Assembly (NCBI GenBank): GCA_003218785.1
Contig: QHOM01000035.1
Span: 1 to 23,381 of the forward strand
Origin: Verrucomicrobiota bacterium
GTDB lineage: Bacteria > Verrucomicrobiota > Verrucomicrobiia > Chthoniobacterales > UBA10450
Reading direction: 5' to 3'
DNA length: 23,381 nt
Shown: piece by piece, positions 8,040 to 14,855 of the stretch
Layout of the letters: each line of letters opens with the position of its first letter
Position numbering within the stretch: the stretch's first letter is position 1
Made by a program: the position numbers and the translations under genes
Notes under the pieces: generated by a model
Told to the model about the DNA's origin: nothing
What the model saw: the letters and a program-made list of their open reading frames with translations, nothing else
Databases searched by the model: none

Positions 8040-8924
8040 ATGCAATTGCGCACACCGATCACGCTGATCACCGGCCCGCTCGGCAGCGGCAAAACGACGC
8101 TACTTCGCCACATTCTCGCGACGCGCCCGACGAAGATCGCGATAGTGATGAACGAATTCGGCGAGATCGCGATCGACACGAAAGTGATCGAAGGAAAAAA
8201 TGTACGCATCGCCGAGCTTGGTGGCGGTTGCGTTTGCTGCTCGCTGCTGGGGGAATTCGAGGCGGCGGTTAACGAGATCATCGCGCGCGTGGGGCCCGAC
8301 ATCATCATCGTCGAGACGACCGGCCTCGCCGAACCGGAAGCGCTCGTGTTCAATATCCAGGAGGCGCTGCCGCAATGCCGGCTCGACGGTGTGGTCTCGG
8401 TGATTGACGCCGACATGCTCGTTCGCTTCCCTGAGCTCGGCCACACCACGCGACTGCAAATCGAGGGCGCAGACATTTTGCTTTTGAACAAGATTGATCT
8501 CGTCCAGCCGCAGCAGATCGAGCCACTCGAAGCGAAACTGCGCGAACTGAATCGGACTGCAACGATTGTTCGCACTGAGCGTTGCTGGATCGATCCCGAC
8601 CTGTTGTTCGGGATCGGGCACGAGAAAAAAGTCGCGCCGCCTCAGCACAAACATCAGCCGGAGTTTGAGTCTTTCACGTTCACATCCGAGAAAGATTTCT
8701 CTCGCAATTGTTTCGAGGGCTTCGTGGACAGCCTGCCGGCGAATGTGCATCGCGCCAAAGGTTTCGTCCGTTTCTCCGATGGGGCACAGCTTTTCAATTT
8801 CGTTTCCGGACGCTGGGATCTGGAGCCGTTCGAGTCCGCCGAGACCCAGCTCATTTTCATCGGCAAGGAAATCGCGACTCAAAAATCGGCGGTCATCGAA
8901 GCCCTGAAGAGATGCGAACTCTAA
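8040..8924 (+). CDS. CobW/COG0523-family GTPase (putative metallochaperone)
   Basis: 294 aa G3E GTPase of the CobW/CobW-like (P47K, COG0523) family, members of which load metals (Zn, Co, Fe) into client proteins. From ATG 8040 the Walker A LITGPLGSGKTTLLRHIL is at about 9-26. The family metal motif GGGCVCCSL (Cys-x-Cys-Cys) is at about 61-69, followed by IIIVETTGLAEPEALVF (Walker B/switch region), the guanine-specificity motif LLNKIDLV, and a C-terminal CobW domain (FESFTFTSEKDF to the end). A short HKH cluster lies before the C-terminal domain; there is no long His-rich tail. I chose ATG 8040 over an upstream TTG at 8004 because the family begins just before the first beta strand, and the TTG lies inside the palindromic element. 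Situated between rtcB and archease, so the client could be Mn-dependent RtcB (inference). Confidence 0.88.
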   Translation: MQLRTPITLITGPLGSGKTTLLRHILATRPTKIAIVMNEFGEIAIDTKVIEGKNVRIAELGGGCVCCSLLGEFEAAVNEIIARVGPDIIIVETTGLAEPEALVFNIQEALPQCRLDGVVSVIDADMLVRFPELGHTTRLQIEGADILLLNKIDLVQPQQIEPLEAKLRELNRTATIVRTERCWIDPDLLFGIGHEKKVAPPQHKHQPEFESFTFTSEKDFSRNCFEGFVDSLPANVHRAKGFVRFSDGAQLFNFVSGRWDLEPFESAETQLIFIGKEIATQKSAVIEALKRCEL

Positions 8925-8961
8925 TCGCTCTTGGCTCTCAACCCCAACCTCTCGATTCTTA

Positions 8962-9393
8962 GTGCCCTACAAATACCTCGAAGACGTCGGAACCGCCGAT
9001 ATCGCGTTTGAAGCCACGGGGTGCGACCTGCCGGAATTATTCACTGCTGCGGCCGACGCGACAATGAACGTGATGATCGAGAACATCGACTCCATCGAAC
9101 CGCGCGAGACGCGCCACATCGAGTTCAAGAATGACAAGCTCGACATGCTGCTATTCGATTTTCTGCAGGAGCTTATCTACTTCAAAGACGCCGAGCGCCT
9201 GCTGCTGCGCGTCCACGAAATGCGAATCGACGACAAAGACGGCCACTATTTCTTAGATGCCGCAACCGAAGGCGAGCCGCTCGATGTCGCGCGCCATGAA
9301 CAGCGTGCCGATGTGAAAGCGGTTACGCTCCACGATTTTTACGTGAAGAAAATCGACGACGCGTGGAAGGCCAGCGTGCTCTTGGATATTTGA
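8962..9393 (+). CDS. Archease (RtcB activator)
   Basis: 143 aa, GTG start at 8962 (residues PYKYLEDVGTADIAFEATG). Archease proteins stimulate guanylylation and turnover of RtcB. Recognisable family pattern: the N-terminal TADIAFEATG block with the conserved Asp, LPELFTAAADATMNVM, the middle DMLLFDFLQELIYFKDAE, and the C-terminal block KAVTLHDFYVKK with WKASVLLDI, where the end Asp-Ile is typical. The length matches the family (about 140). The residue before TAD is Gly, where many archeases have His. 37 nt after the CobW-like gene and on the same strand, consistent with an operon. Its 3' end overlaps an antisense glycosyltransferase fossil by a few bases. Confidence 0.85.
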   Translation: MPYKYLEDVGTADIAFEATGCDLPELFTAAADATMNVMIENIDSIEPRETRHIEFKNDKLDMLLFDFLQELIYFKDAERLLLRVHEMRIDDKDGHYFLDAATEGEPLDVARHEQRADVKAVTLHDFYVKKIDDAWKASVLLDI

Positions 9394-9520
9394 GATGGAT
9401 CTCCACCATGCGCTCCGCAGCTTCTTCGACCGATGAAACGGGAAAACCGTTCACCCCATCTCCGATCTGATAGGGGATTCCGCCCACGTTCCCGAAAGGA
9501 TTCGTTCGCCAACGCGGACA
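9386..9520 (-). pseudogene. Fossil C-terminal fragment of a GT4 glycosyltransferase
   Basis: The minus strand encodes about 45 residues matching the conserved C-terminal nucleotide-sugar-binding block of GT4 glycosyltransferases: GNVGGIPYQIGDGVNGFPVS, continuing SVEEAAERMVEIHLKYP. Intact relatives, including trehalose synthase (TreT)-type enzymes, have G-N-V-G-G-I-x-x-Q-I-x-D-G-x-x-G-F-L-V-x-x-x-x-E-A-A-E. The flanking minus-strand residues carry no recognisable domain, and nothing of the other about 350 residues is present, so this is a remnant and not a gene. It ends inside the archease stop region, suggesting that the archease gene, or a deletion endpoint, truncated an older neighbour. Recognition is from memory of the motif and not from a search. 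Confidence 0.55.
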
Positions 9521-9579
9521 CGCTCGCCAGGAGCACGAGGGGCGATTAGTTTTATGTCGAATGTCGATCTTGCCTCGCC

Positions 9580-9840
9580 ATGAAAAGACCAAAAATAGAT
9601 GAAAAACTCACGCTGCTGGCGGATTTCGGGAAGACCGAAGCAATCTGCGCTGAGGTGCTCGATAATCCGGCCACTGAGGAGGGCGTTTTACTCAAAGTGA
9701 TGGCGCGCGGTCCGTTTCAGGAAGGCCAGCAAGTCTGGATCGTCGATCGCAACGGATCCAAAATCGGCGCTACCGTTGAAAACGTCTTCAAGCAAACAAT
9801 CGATAGTGAAGTAACGCTCTCAACCGTTCTTCCGGCTTAA
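9580..9840 (+). CDS. Small hypothetical protein, 86 aa
   Basis: I do not recognise this protein. ATG 9580 (MKRPKIDEKLTLLADFGK) to 9840. It is acidic to neutral, with alternating hydrophobic residues that look like a small all-beta fold: GVLLKVMARGPFQEGQQVWI, then VDRNGSKIGATVENVF and SEVTLSTVLPA. No signal peptide, membrane segment or Cys pairs. The sequence has the amino-acid composition of a real protein and is preceded by a gap in other coding potential, but there is no strong ribosome binding site. Its last 21 bases overlap the 3' end of the convergent pncA gene. A beta-barrel RNA- or protein-binding role is possible but unproven. Confidence 0.5.
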   Translation: MKRPKIDEKLTLLADFGKTEAICAEVLDNPATEEGVLLKVMARGPFQEGQQVWIVDRNGSKIGATVENVFKQTIDSEVTLSTVLPA

Positions 9841-10452
9841 GGACAAGTCATGGCTTTGCAGAAGAATCGCGCCGGCTCGTTTCATTTCGTCAATCGCACG
9901 ATCAAGGTCGCCGGGGTCAAGCCCGATTCCGCGGCATCCATCCAGGATAATGTGCGTGTTAAACCCGAGGTAGCGCGCGTCAAGCGCGCTGTATTTGACG
10001 CAATAATCCAGCGCGAGCCCGAGCAGGTAAATATCGTTGATGGAACGCTCTTTTAGATACTCGCCGAGGCCAGTCTTTCTACGGTGGGCATTATCGAAAA
10101 ATGTGCTGTAGCTGTCGATGAGCGGATCGATTCCCTTGTGGAAGACATGAGCGATTCGGCTCGTGTCAAACGAGGGGGCGAAGTCAGCGCCGTGCATGTT
10201 TTGAACGCAATGCACCGGCCAAAGGATTTGCTCGATCCCGTCGAGCATGATGCGATCACCCGGCTTTTTGCCCGGATGATTTGTGGCGAAACTCCCGTGG
10301 TTTGGCGGATGCCAGTCTTGCGTAGCGAGAAGAAGGTTGAAGCGTCGCTGCAAATTATTGGCGACTGGAATGACTTCATCGCCATGTGACACCGCTAAAG
10401 CGCCGCCGGGCAAAAAATCATTCTGAAGATCGACAATAATCAGTGCATTCAT
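9820..10452 (-). CDS. pncA: Nicotinamidase
   Basis: 210 aa isochorismatase-fold amidohydrolase that deaminates nicotinamide to nicotinate in NAD salvage. The catalytic triad can be placed: Asp8 (ALIIVDLQNDF), Lys107 (HVFHKGID) and Cys151 (GLALDYCVKYSALDA). Metal ligands are Asp46, His48 and His52 in TQDWHPPNHGSF. WPVHCVQNMHGADF is the usual substrate-loop block. Length and order match PncA. ATG 10452 is the natural start (MNALIIVDLQ). It lies 5 bp after the pncB stop on the same strand, so the two are almost certainly one operon producing consecutive steps. Its 3' end overlaps the small + strand gene by 21 bp. Confidence 0.95.
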   Translation of the reverse strand: MNALIIVDLQNDFLPGGALAVSHGDEVIPVANNLQRRFNLLLATQDWHPPNHGSFATNHPGKKPGDRIMLDGIEQILWPVHCVQNMHGADFAPSFDTSRIAHVFHKGIDPLIDSYSTFFDNAHRRKTGLGEYLKERSINDIYLLGLALDYCVKYSALDARYLGFNTHIILDGCRGIGLDPGDLDRAIDEMKRAGAILLQSHDLSLSRKNG

Positions 10453-10457
10453 CTTGT

Positions 10458-11921
10458 TTAATCCCGTTGTTCTCTGGCACGCGCGATTAACGTCGACCTT
10501 AACTCATGTAATGACCTCTCGAGCCCGACTTTGTAGGCGCGCGACTTGTTCAGCCTCAGGATCGCAGGCGGCGCACGCCTGAGCTGCTTCCGCGCGTACC
10601 CACGCGACGCCTCGATCCCCGGCACGCGATAAATAAGTTCGCCATAACGAAAAATTGGCACGAGCAAATCCGAATACTCTGTCCTGGCGGGAATCTCGGT
10701 GTGCGTCTCGTTTCCAAGATCGACAATTACGCAGGGCTCACTCACCACATGATCGATTTCGTAAATTGCATCGGCAATGAATCTGTGGTCCAGCTGGTGG
10801 AATCTGCGCACTTGCAGCAACCCTGGACAGGAGGTCTTCGCTGACTCACCAGAAAGTTTGATCCGATACTGCCACTGCTCGTGTGGAGCACGCACCGCGC
10901 CGAGTTTGTAAACGCCGCCCAGCGCCGCGTCGGGCTGGCCAGTGGTTAGCCTTGTTCCGACGCCCCAGATATCGATCTTCGCGCCGCGCCGTTTCATCTC
11001 GGCGATCGTAAATTCGTCCAGATCACCTGAGCAAACGATCTTTGCATTGGGAAATCCCGCTTTGTCGAGCATTCGCCGCGTTTCAATGCTTAACGAAGCG
11101 CGGTCGCCGGAATCGAGGCGCACACCGATGATTTCATGCCCGTCTTTCTGCAGCTGCTTTGCTACTTTAATGGCGCGGCGCAAGCCATTGATCGAATCGT
11201 AAGTGTCCACCAAGAACACGCAGTTGTTCGGCAACGCCTTTGCATAAATCTGAAATGCCTCGGTCTCCTTTTCGAAAAACATGATCCAACTGTGCGCCTG
11301 CGTGCCGCTAACTGGAATTTCGTATTGCTGGCCCGCCTGCAAGTTCGATGTGCCGGCGCAGCCGCCGATGAAAGCCGCTCGCGCCGCGCTCAAACCCCCG
11401 TCAACTCCCTGTGCGCGACGCAAACCAAATTCAATTACCGCATCGTTTTCGGCCGCGATACAGACGCGCGCCGCCTTTGTCGCGATGAGACTTTGAAAAT
11501 TCAAGATGTTGAGCAAAGCCGTTTCCAGGAGCTGACATTGGATGATCGGGCCGCAAACCCGGATCAGCGGTTCATTCGGGAACGCCAGCGTTCCCTCCGG
11601 CATTCCGTCAATGTCCACGGTGAGTCGCAGCCCTTGCAGATATTCGAGAAAGCCGGGATCGAGGAGTAGCTTGTCGTCGTTACCGCGCTGTGAGGCGAGG
11701 TAATCGATTTCTGTTTGGTGAAAACGGAACGCACGCAGAAAGTCGATTACTGTTGCAAGCCCGCACGCGATCGTAAATTCTCCATCGAAAGGGTTCTCCC
11801 GAAAGGTGACGTGAAACGCTGCCTCATGATCGCTCACGCCAGCTTTGTAATAACCGCAAGCCATCGTGACCTCATAAAGATCAGTGGTGAGCGCGGAGAA
11901 GTTTTGCTGTGGCGGCGTCAC
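10458..11921 (-). CDS. pncB: Nicotinate phosphoribosyltransferase
   Basis: 487 aa enzyme converting nicotinate and PRPP to nicotinate mononucleotide, the Preiss-Handler entry to NAD. The N-terminal block FSALTTDLYEVTMACGYYKAG is diagnostic. Others visible: FRENPFDGEFTIACGL, PNEPLIRVCGPIIQCQLLET, the central FGLRRAQGVDGGLSAARAAF block, SGTQAHSWIMFFEKE, FLVDTYDSINGL, VRLDSGD, and the phosphate-binding loop WGVGTRLTTGQPDAALGGVYKL. Length fits the long bacterial/eukaryotic NAPRTase class. The start is GTG 11921, with no obvious Shine-Dalgarno; no other start precedes the conserved N-terminal block. It leads the pncB-pncA operon; its upstream region is occupied by a MITE-like element whose nearest end is 46 bp away. 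Confidence 0.95.
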   Translation of the reverse strand: MTPPQQNFSALTTDLYEVTMACGYYKAGVSDHEAAFHVTFRENPFDGEFTIACGLATVIDFLRAFRFHQTEIDYLASQRGNDDKLLLDPGFLEYLQGLRLTVDIDGMPEGTLAFPNEPLIRVCGPIIQCQLLETALLNILNFQSLIATKAARVCIAAENDAVIEFGLRRAQGVDGGLSAARAAFIGGCAGTSNLQAGQQYEIPVSGTQAHSWIMFFEKETEAFQIYAKALPNNCVFLVDTYDSINGLRRAIKVAKQLQKDGHEIIGVRLDSGDRASLSIETRRMLDKAGFPNAKIVCSGDLDEFTIAEMKRRGAKIDIWGVGTRLTTGQPDAALGGVYKLGAVRAPHEQWQYRIKLSGESAKTSCPGLLQVRRFHQLDHRFIADAIYEIDHVVSEPCVIVDLGNETHTEIPARTEYSDLLVPIFRYGELIYRVPGIEASRGYARKQLRRAPPAILRLNKSRAYKVGLERSLHELRSTLIARAREQRD

Positions 11922-11966
11922 GGTTGATTTGCAATTTAAACGCCCAATGTGAGTTCGCGAGTGATC

Positions 11967-12133
11967 GGGTAGCGCGCGCGTCTCGCGTGCCGGCGAGCGC
12001 GTCCTCGCGATCGCGAACTTTCGTTGGAACTCGTTGGTAGCTACTGTGGAGGAGATTCAAAAGAAAGATTGTTTCGGCGCGACGCCGAAAGCCCGAACCG
12101 GACCGCACTACACGCTAGGCGAGTGCGCTACCC
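11967..12133. repeat. 167-bp MITE-like element with terminal inverted repeats
   Basis: Ends are perfect inverted 9-mers: GGGTAGCGC at 11967-11975 and GCGCTACCC at 12125-12133. The similarity extends to 19 of 24 bases. Inside are three hairpins: 11974-11990 (loop TCT), 11993-12014 (9-bp stem, one mismatch, loop TCCT) and 12072-12090 (perfect TTTCGGCG/CGCCGAAA with a CGA loop). No open frame of note and no clear target-site duplication. It occupies most of the spacer between the divergent pncB and comA-like genes, so both promoters must lie in or beside it. Likely a non-autonomous, dispersed palindromic element. Confidence 0.65.
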
Positions 12134-12180
12134 AAAGACGACCGCAGCGACTTTGCGCAACGTTTTCCAGATAAGTGGCG

Positions 12181-13029
12181 ATGAAGCGAAAATCGAAGCA
12201 GTCCGAACGGAGTTTTCCGTTTCTGCGAATCAACGAGCGCGAAGGTAAGCCGCGCAAGCACGGATTAACGGAAATCCGAGGGCCGTATTACTCCGCGTTC
12301 GGCCGGCGTTACCTCGAAGATTTGTTCGAAACGATGGGCAACTACATCGATTCGCTGAAATTCGCCGGCGGGTCGTTCACGCTCATGCCAGAGAAGGCCA
12401 TTCGGGACATTGTCGATCTTTGCCACAAGCATAATGTGTTCGTCTCGACCGGCGGTTTCATTGAGCGCGTGCTCGCGCAAGGCGGCGAGGCTGTGCGGCA
12501 ATATCTCGCCGAATGCAAGAAGCTCGGCTTCGACATCGTCGAAATCTCCGCAGGTTTCCTCTCGATTCCAACCGACGATTGGCTGCGCTTGATCGAAGTG
12601 GTCCGCAAATCCGGATTGAAGGCAAAACCGGAAGTCGGAATTCAATTCGGCGCCGGCGGGGCGACGGCTGCCGAGGAATTGCGGGCGGAAGGCACGCGCG
12701 ACCCGAGTTGGGCCATCGCGCAGGCAAAACGATTTCTCGATGCCGGCGCGAACGTCATCATGATCGAAAGCGAAGGCATCACCGAGAATGTCGAGCCATG
12801 GCGGACAGATGTTCCCGCGCGATTCATCGACAAGATCGGGATGGAAAAGCTGATGTTCGAAGCTGCCGACCCCGACGTGTTCGCGTGGTACATCAAAAAT
12901 TATGGCGCAGACGTGAACCTCTTTGTCGATCACAGCCAGATCGTTCAACTGGAGTGTTTGCGCGCTGGTATCTGGGGGACAAAGAGTTTGTGGGGACGCG
13001 TGGTGACATATAAAGACACAGGCCAATAA
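12181..13029 (+). CDS. Phosphosulfolactate synthase (ComA/Hsa32) family protein
   Basis: About 282 aa TIM-barrel protein of the ComA family (PF02679). Archaeal ComA adds sulfite to phosphoenolpyruvate to give phosphosulfolactate in coenzyme M synthesis; the plant relative Hsa32 is a heat-stress protein. Family blocks seen: KPRKHGLTEIRGPYYS, YIDSLKFAGGSFTLMP, VFVSTGGFIERVLAQGG, LGFDIVEISAGF, LKAKPEVGIQFGAGG, DAGANVIMIESEGITENV and VNLFVDHSQIVQLECLRAG with LWGR near the end. Lys and Glu at beta-strand ends (SLKFAGG, KPEVG, IESEGI) are candidate PEP/Mg ligands. Starts GTG 12175 or ATG 12181 are both possible. No comB/comC homologues follow, so the product's fate is unclear. Convergent with the hydrolase gene, with only 5 bp between stops. 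Confidence 0.85.
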   Translation: MKRKSKQSERSFPFLRINEREGKPRKHGLTEIRGPYYSAFGRRYLEDLFETMGNYIDSLKFAGGSFTLMPEKAIRDIVDLCHKHNVFVSTGGFIERVLAQGGEAVRQYLAECKKLGFDIVEISAGFLSIPTDDWLRLIEVVRKSGLKAKPEVGIQFGAGGATAAEELRAEGTRDPSWAIAQAKRFLDAGANVIMIESEGITENVEPWRTDVPARFIDKIGMEKLMFEAADPDVFAWYIKNYGADVNLFVDHSQIVQLECLRAGIWGTKSLWGRVVTYKDTGQ

Positions 13030-13034
13030 AAAAA

Positions 13035-13688
13035 TCAGGGCGTCGATTTCGCGCCGATGTGACCGACGAACCAATCGCTCGCCAGTTGCGCGACGCGTTC
13101 CAACGTGCCCGGTTCTTCAAAAAGATGCGTCGCACCGGGAACAATCTCCAGCTTCACTTCGCAGCGCATCCGATCGCGTGCCTGCTCATTTAGTTCGATA
13201 ACGATGTCGTCGTTGCCGCCGACGATGAGCAGGGTCGGTGCCTTTACTTCAGGCAACGCTTCCCCTGCCAAATCAGGACGCCCACCGCGCGAAACCACCG
13301 CCCCGGCGTCCTGTGGCAACTCCGTCGCCGCGACCAGCGCGGCGCCGCCGCCCGTACTCGATCCAAAGTAACCAATACGCAAATCGCCAGTTTGCTCTTG
13401 TTGTTTGGCCCATTTGGTCGCGTGAACGAGGCGCTCCGCGAGCAGAATAATGTTGAATCGAAGTTCAGCCGTGCGCGCGTCGATCGATTCCTCTTCAGGC
13501 GTAAACAGATCAAAAAGTAACGTCGCCAGTCCGGCTTTGTTGAGCATGCGGGCAACGAACTGATTCCGGGGGCTGTGCCGGCTACTACCGCTCCCGTGGA
13601 CGAAAAGAACGATGGCGGTCGCTCCATCAACAATCGTTAGATTGCCGTCGAGCGTCGCCCCCCCGGCTGGAATACGCACTTCGTTCAT
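13035..13688 (-). CDS. Dienelactone hydrolase-like alpha/beta hydrolase
   Basis: 217 aa alpha/beta hydrolase. Visible features: VLFVHGSGSSRHSPRNQF (oxyanion-hole HG region), LFDLFTPEEES, the nucleophile elbow IGYFGSSTGGGAAL (G-x-S-x-G with Ser at the centre), APTLLIVGGNDDIVI with the catalytic Asp, and IVPGATHLFEEPG with the catalytic His. No signal peptide. Start ATG 13688 (MNEVRIPAGGATLDG) is one base after the stop of the upstream phosphoribosyltransferase (TGAGATG arrangement), so translation is probably coupled; a longer frame upstream only reads antisense-like basic sequence through the neighbour. The same two domains occur fused in some bacteria, so the proteins likely act together. 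The true substrate is unknown. Confidence 0.88.
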   Translation of the reverse strand: MNEVRIPAGGATLDGNLTIVDGATAIVLFVHGSGSSRHSPRNQFVARMLNKAGLATLLFDLFTPEEESIDARTAELRFNIILLAERLVHATKWAKQQEQTGDLRIGYFGSSTGGGAALVAATELPQDAGAVVSRGGRPDLAGEALPEVKAPTLLIVGGNDDIVIELNEQARDRMRCEVKLEIVPGATHLFEEPGTLERVAQLASDWFVGHIGAKSTP

Positions 13689-13689
13689 C

Positions 13690-14337
13690 TCAGTTTTGCG
13701 CGGCGCGAGCCAGCAACTCGCGCACTTCTTCGTCGCTAGTCTGCGAGAAATCCTCGTAATACTGGCCGACTGCCTGAAAAAATTCCGGCGTGGTCGCGCA
13801 GACCGTTTCGTCGGCTTCTTCTTCGATTTCGCGGCAAGTGTCTGGCGGGCCGACGGGCACAGCCACGACAATTCTCGCTGCGCCGCACTGTCGCAATGCC
13901 TTCACTGCAGCCCGCATCGTTGCACCGGTGGCCAGTCCGTCATCCACGAGGATGACGATGCGATCGCGCAGGTCCGGCGCGGGTCGCCCATCGCGATAAT
14001 GTTGTTCCCGCCGTTCCAGCTCGGCCGTTTCCTTTGCCGTAATCGATTCAATGACTTCGTCTGCATTCGGAATCGCGCGCATAACGTCCGCATTCAAGAC
14101 GCGCACACCGCCGGAAGCGATCGCACCAACGGCGAGCTCCTCGAAACCGGGAACGCCGAGTTTGCGCACAATAAAAACATCGAACGGCGCGCCAAGACGC
14201 TGCGCCACTTCGAACGCGACCGGGACGCCGCCCCGCGGGAGACCAAGCACGATCACGTCAGTGCGACCGGCATACTTGAGGAGCTTCTCCGCAAGTAGCC
14301 GCCCGGCTTCCGTTCGGTCTGAAAAAATTCGTTCCAT
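13690..14337 (-). CDS. COG1926 phosphoribosyltransferase-like protein
   Basis: 215 aa type I phosphoribosyltransferase-fold protein. The start is FSDRTEAGRLLAEKLLKYAG, then VIVLGLPRGGVPVAFEVA, FIVRKLGVPGFEELAVGAIA and the PRPP-binding loop VILVDDGLATGATMRAAV (the D-D-x-x-x-T-G-A-T signature). The C-terminal half has PVGPPDTCREIEEEADE and an ADE/TTPEFFQAVGQYYEDF block typical of COG1926. The specific base or substrate is not predictable. ATG 14337 lies 19 bp downstream of the encoded CCA end of tRNA-Ser, on the same strand, so it may be transcribed through the tRNA. Linked by a one-base gap to the hydrolase gene downstream. Confidence 0.9.
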   Translation of the reverse strand: MERIFSDRTEAGRLLAEKLLKYAGRTDVIVLGLPRGGVPVAFEVAQRLGAPFDVFIVRKLGVPGFEELAVGAIASGGVRVLNADVMRAIPNADEVIESITAKETAELERREQHYRDGRPAPDLRDRIVILVDDGLATGATMRAAVKALRQCGAARIVVAVPVGPPDTCREIEEEADETVCATTPEFFQAVGQYYEDFSQTSDEEVRELLARAAQN

Positions 14338-14356
14338 GCGGTTTAATAAGCCGCGG

Positions 14357-14446
14357 TGGCGGAAGGGGTGGGATTCGAACCCACGGTGGGTTGCCCCACG
14401 CTCGATTTCGAGTCGAGTGCCTTAAACCGGACTCAGCCACCCTTCC
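14357..14446 (-). tRNA. tRNA-Ser (anticodon CGA), CCA encoded
   Basis: A complete class II cloverleaf folds on the minus strand. The acceptor pairs GGAAGGG with CCCTTCC, discriminator G, then encoded CCA (14359-14357). Anticodon stem CTCGA/TCGAG with loop CTCGAAA (complement of 14406-14412) gives anticodon CGA at 14410-14408. The long variable arm is GTGGG-GCAA-CCCAC, as expected for serine. T arm is GTGGG-TTCGAAT-CCCAC. It lies just upstream of the phosphoribosyltransferase gene on the same strand. Confidence 0.97.
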
Positions 14447-14855
14447 CAGTTCGTGTTATTGTCGATCTTAGTTGGCCGCGCGCAATCATCAGACAGAGCG
14501 CGGAGTTTGCAAAGGTCAAACATCACGCGAGCTTCGCGTATGAACTCGAGAACCGGGCGCCATGGTTTAAGCCCCGCGATGGAGTCGCGGTGATAATTAC
14601 ACTCACGGGCGCCGGTATCGAGACGCGAATCATTCATGAGGTCAATTACGCCATCTGCAACTTCGAATCATTCGAATTGCTCGAAGACGAATCGGGGCGA
14701 GCTATGCTTCGCCAGATCGATCAGAGCTATGCCAATGTGGCGGTTCGTCATGGATTGCCGTTCCAACTCGGCACCTTGACATGGCGGCCGCGGAACCGAT
14801 CAGCGCAACATCGAAGCTTTGGCAAAAGGGCGTCCAAGCTTAGCCTAGCCGGTGG
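14447..14855 (+). other. Spacer with coding-like but unassigned + strand frame
   Basis: About 400 bp between the tRNA and an orphan terminator. One + strand frame stays open through it (stop at 14881-14883) and has protein-like stretches such as SFAYELENRAPWF, GVAVIITLTGAGIETRIIHE and FELLEDESGRAMLRQIDQS. The frame only has an ATG inside the antisense of tRNA-Ser, no good ribosome binding site, and its end reads through the terminator stem, so I do not call a gene. A GTG at about 14589 is a weak internal start. Two short perfect hairpins lie here: 14525-14539 and 14574-14590. It could be a decayed gene or a non-coding transcript. Confidence 0.35.

Noticed and set aside
6366..8882. Three minus-strand open frames of about 260 residues each, opposite rtcB and the CobW-like gene
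   Set aside because: High-GC codon shadowing; the + strand proteins carry complete family motifs and the antisense ones carry none.
12265..13074. Long open frame on the minus strand opposite the ComA-like gene
   Set aside because: Antisense shadow of a clearly recognisable + strand enzyme; no domain in the minus-strand product.
13689..13871. Longer N-terminus for the hydrolase
   Set aside because: The extra 61 residues are basic, motif-free and lie in another frame of the phosphoribosyltransferase; ATG 13688 sits one base after that gene's stop.
14357..14446. tRNA-Ser as an integration site of a genomic island
   Set aside because: No integrase, no repeat of the tRNA 3' end elsewhere in the window, and flanking genes are ordinary chromosomal ones.
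14356..14460. Apparent + strand protein start reading MAEGVGFEPTVG across the tRNA
   Set aside because: The GFEPT-type peptide is the well-known translation of the antisense of tRNA-Ser; it is not a gene.
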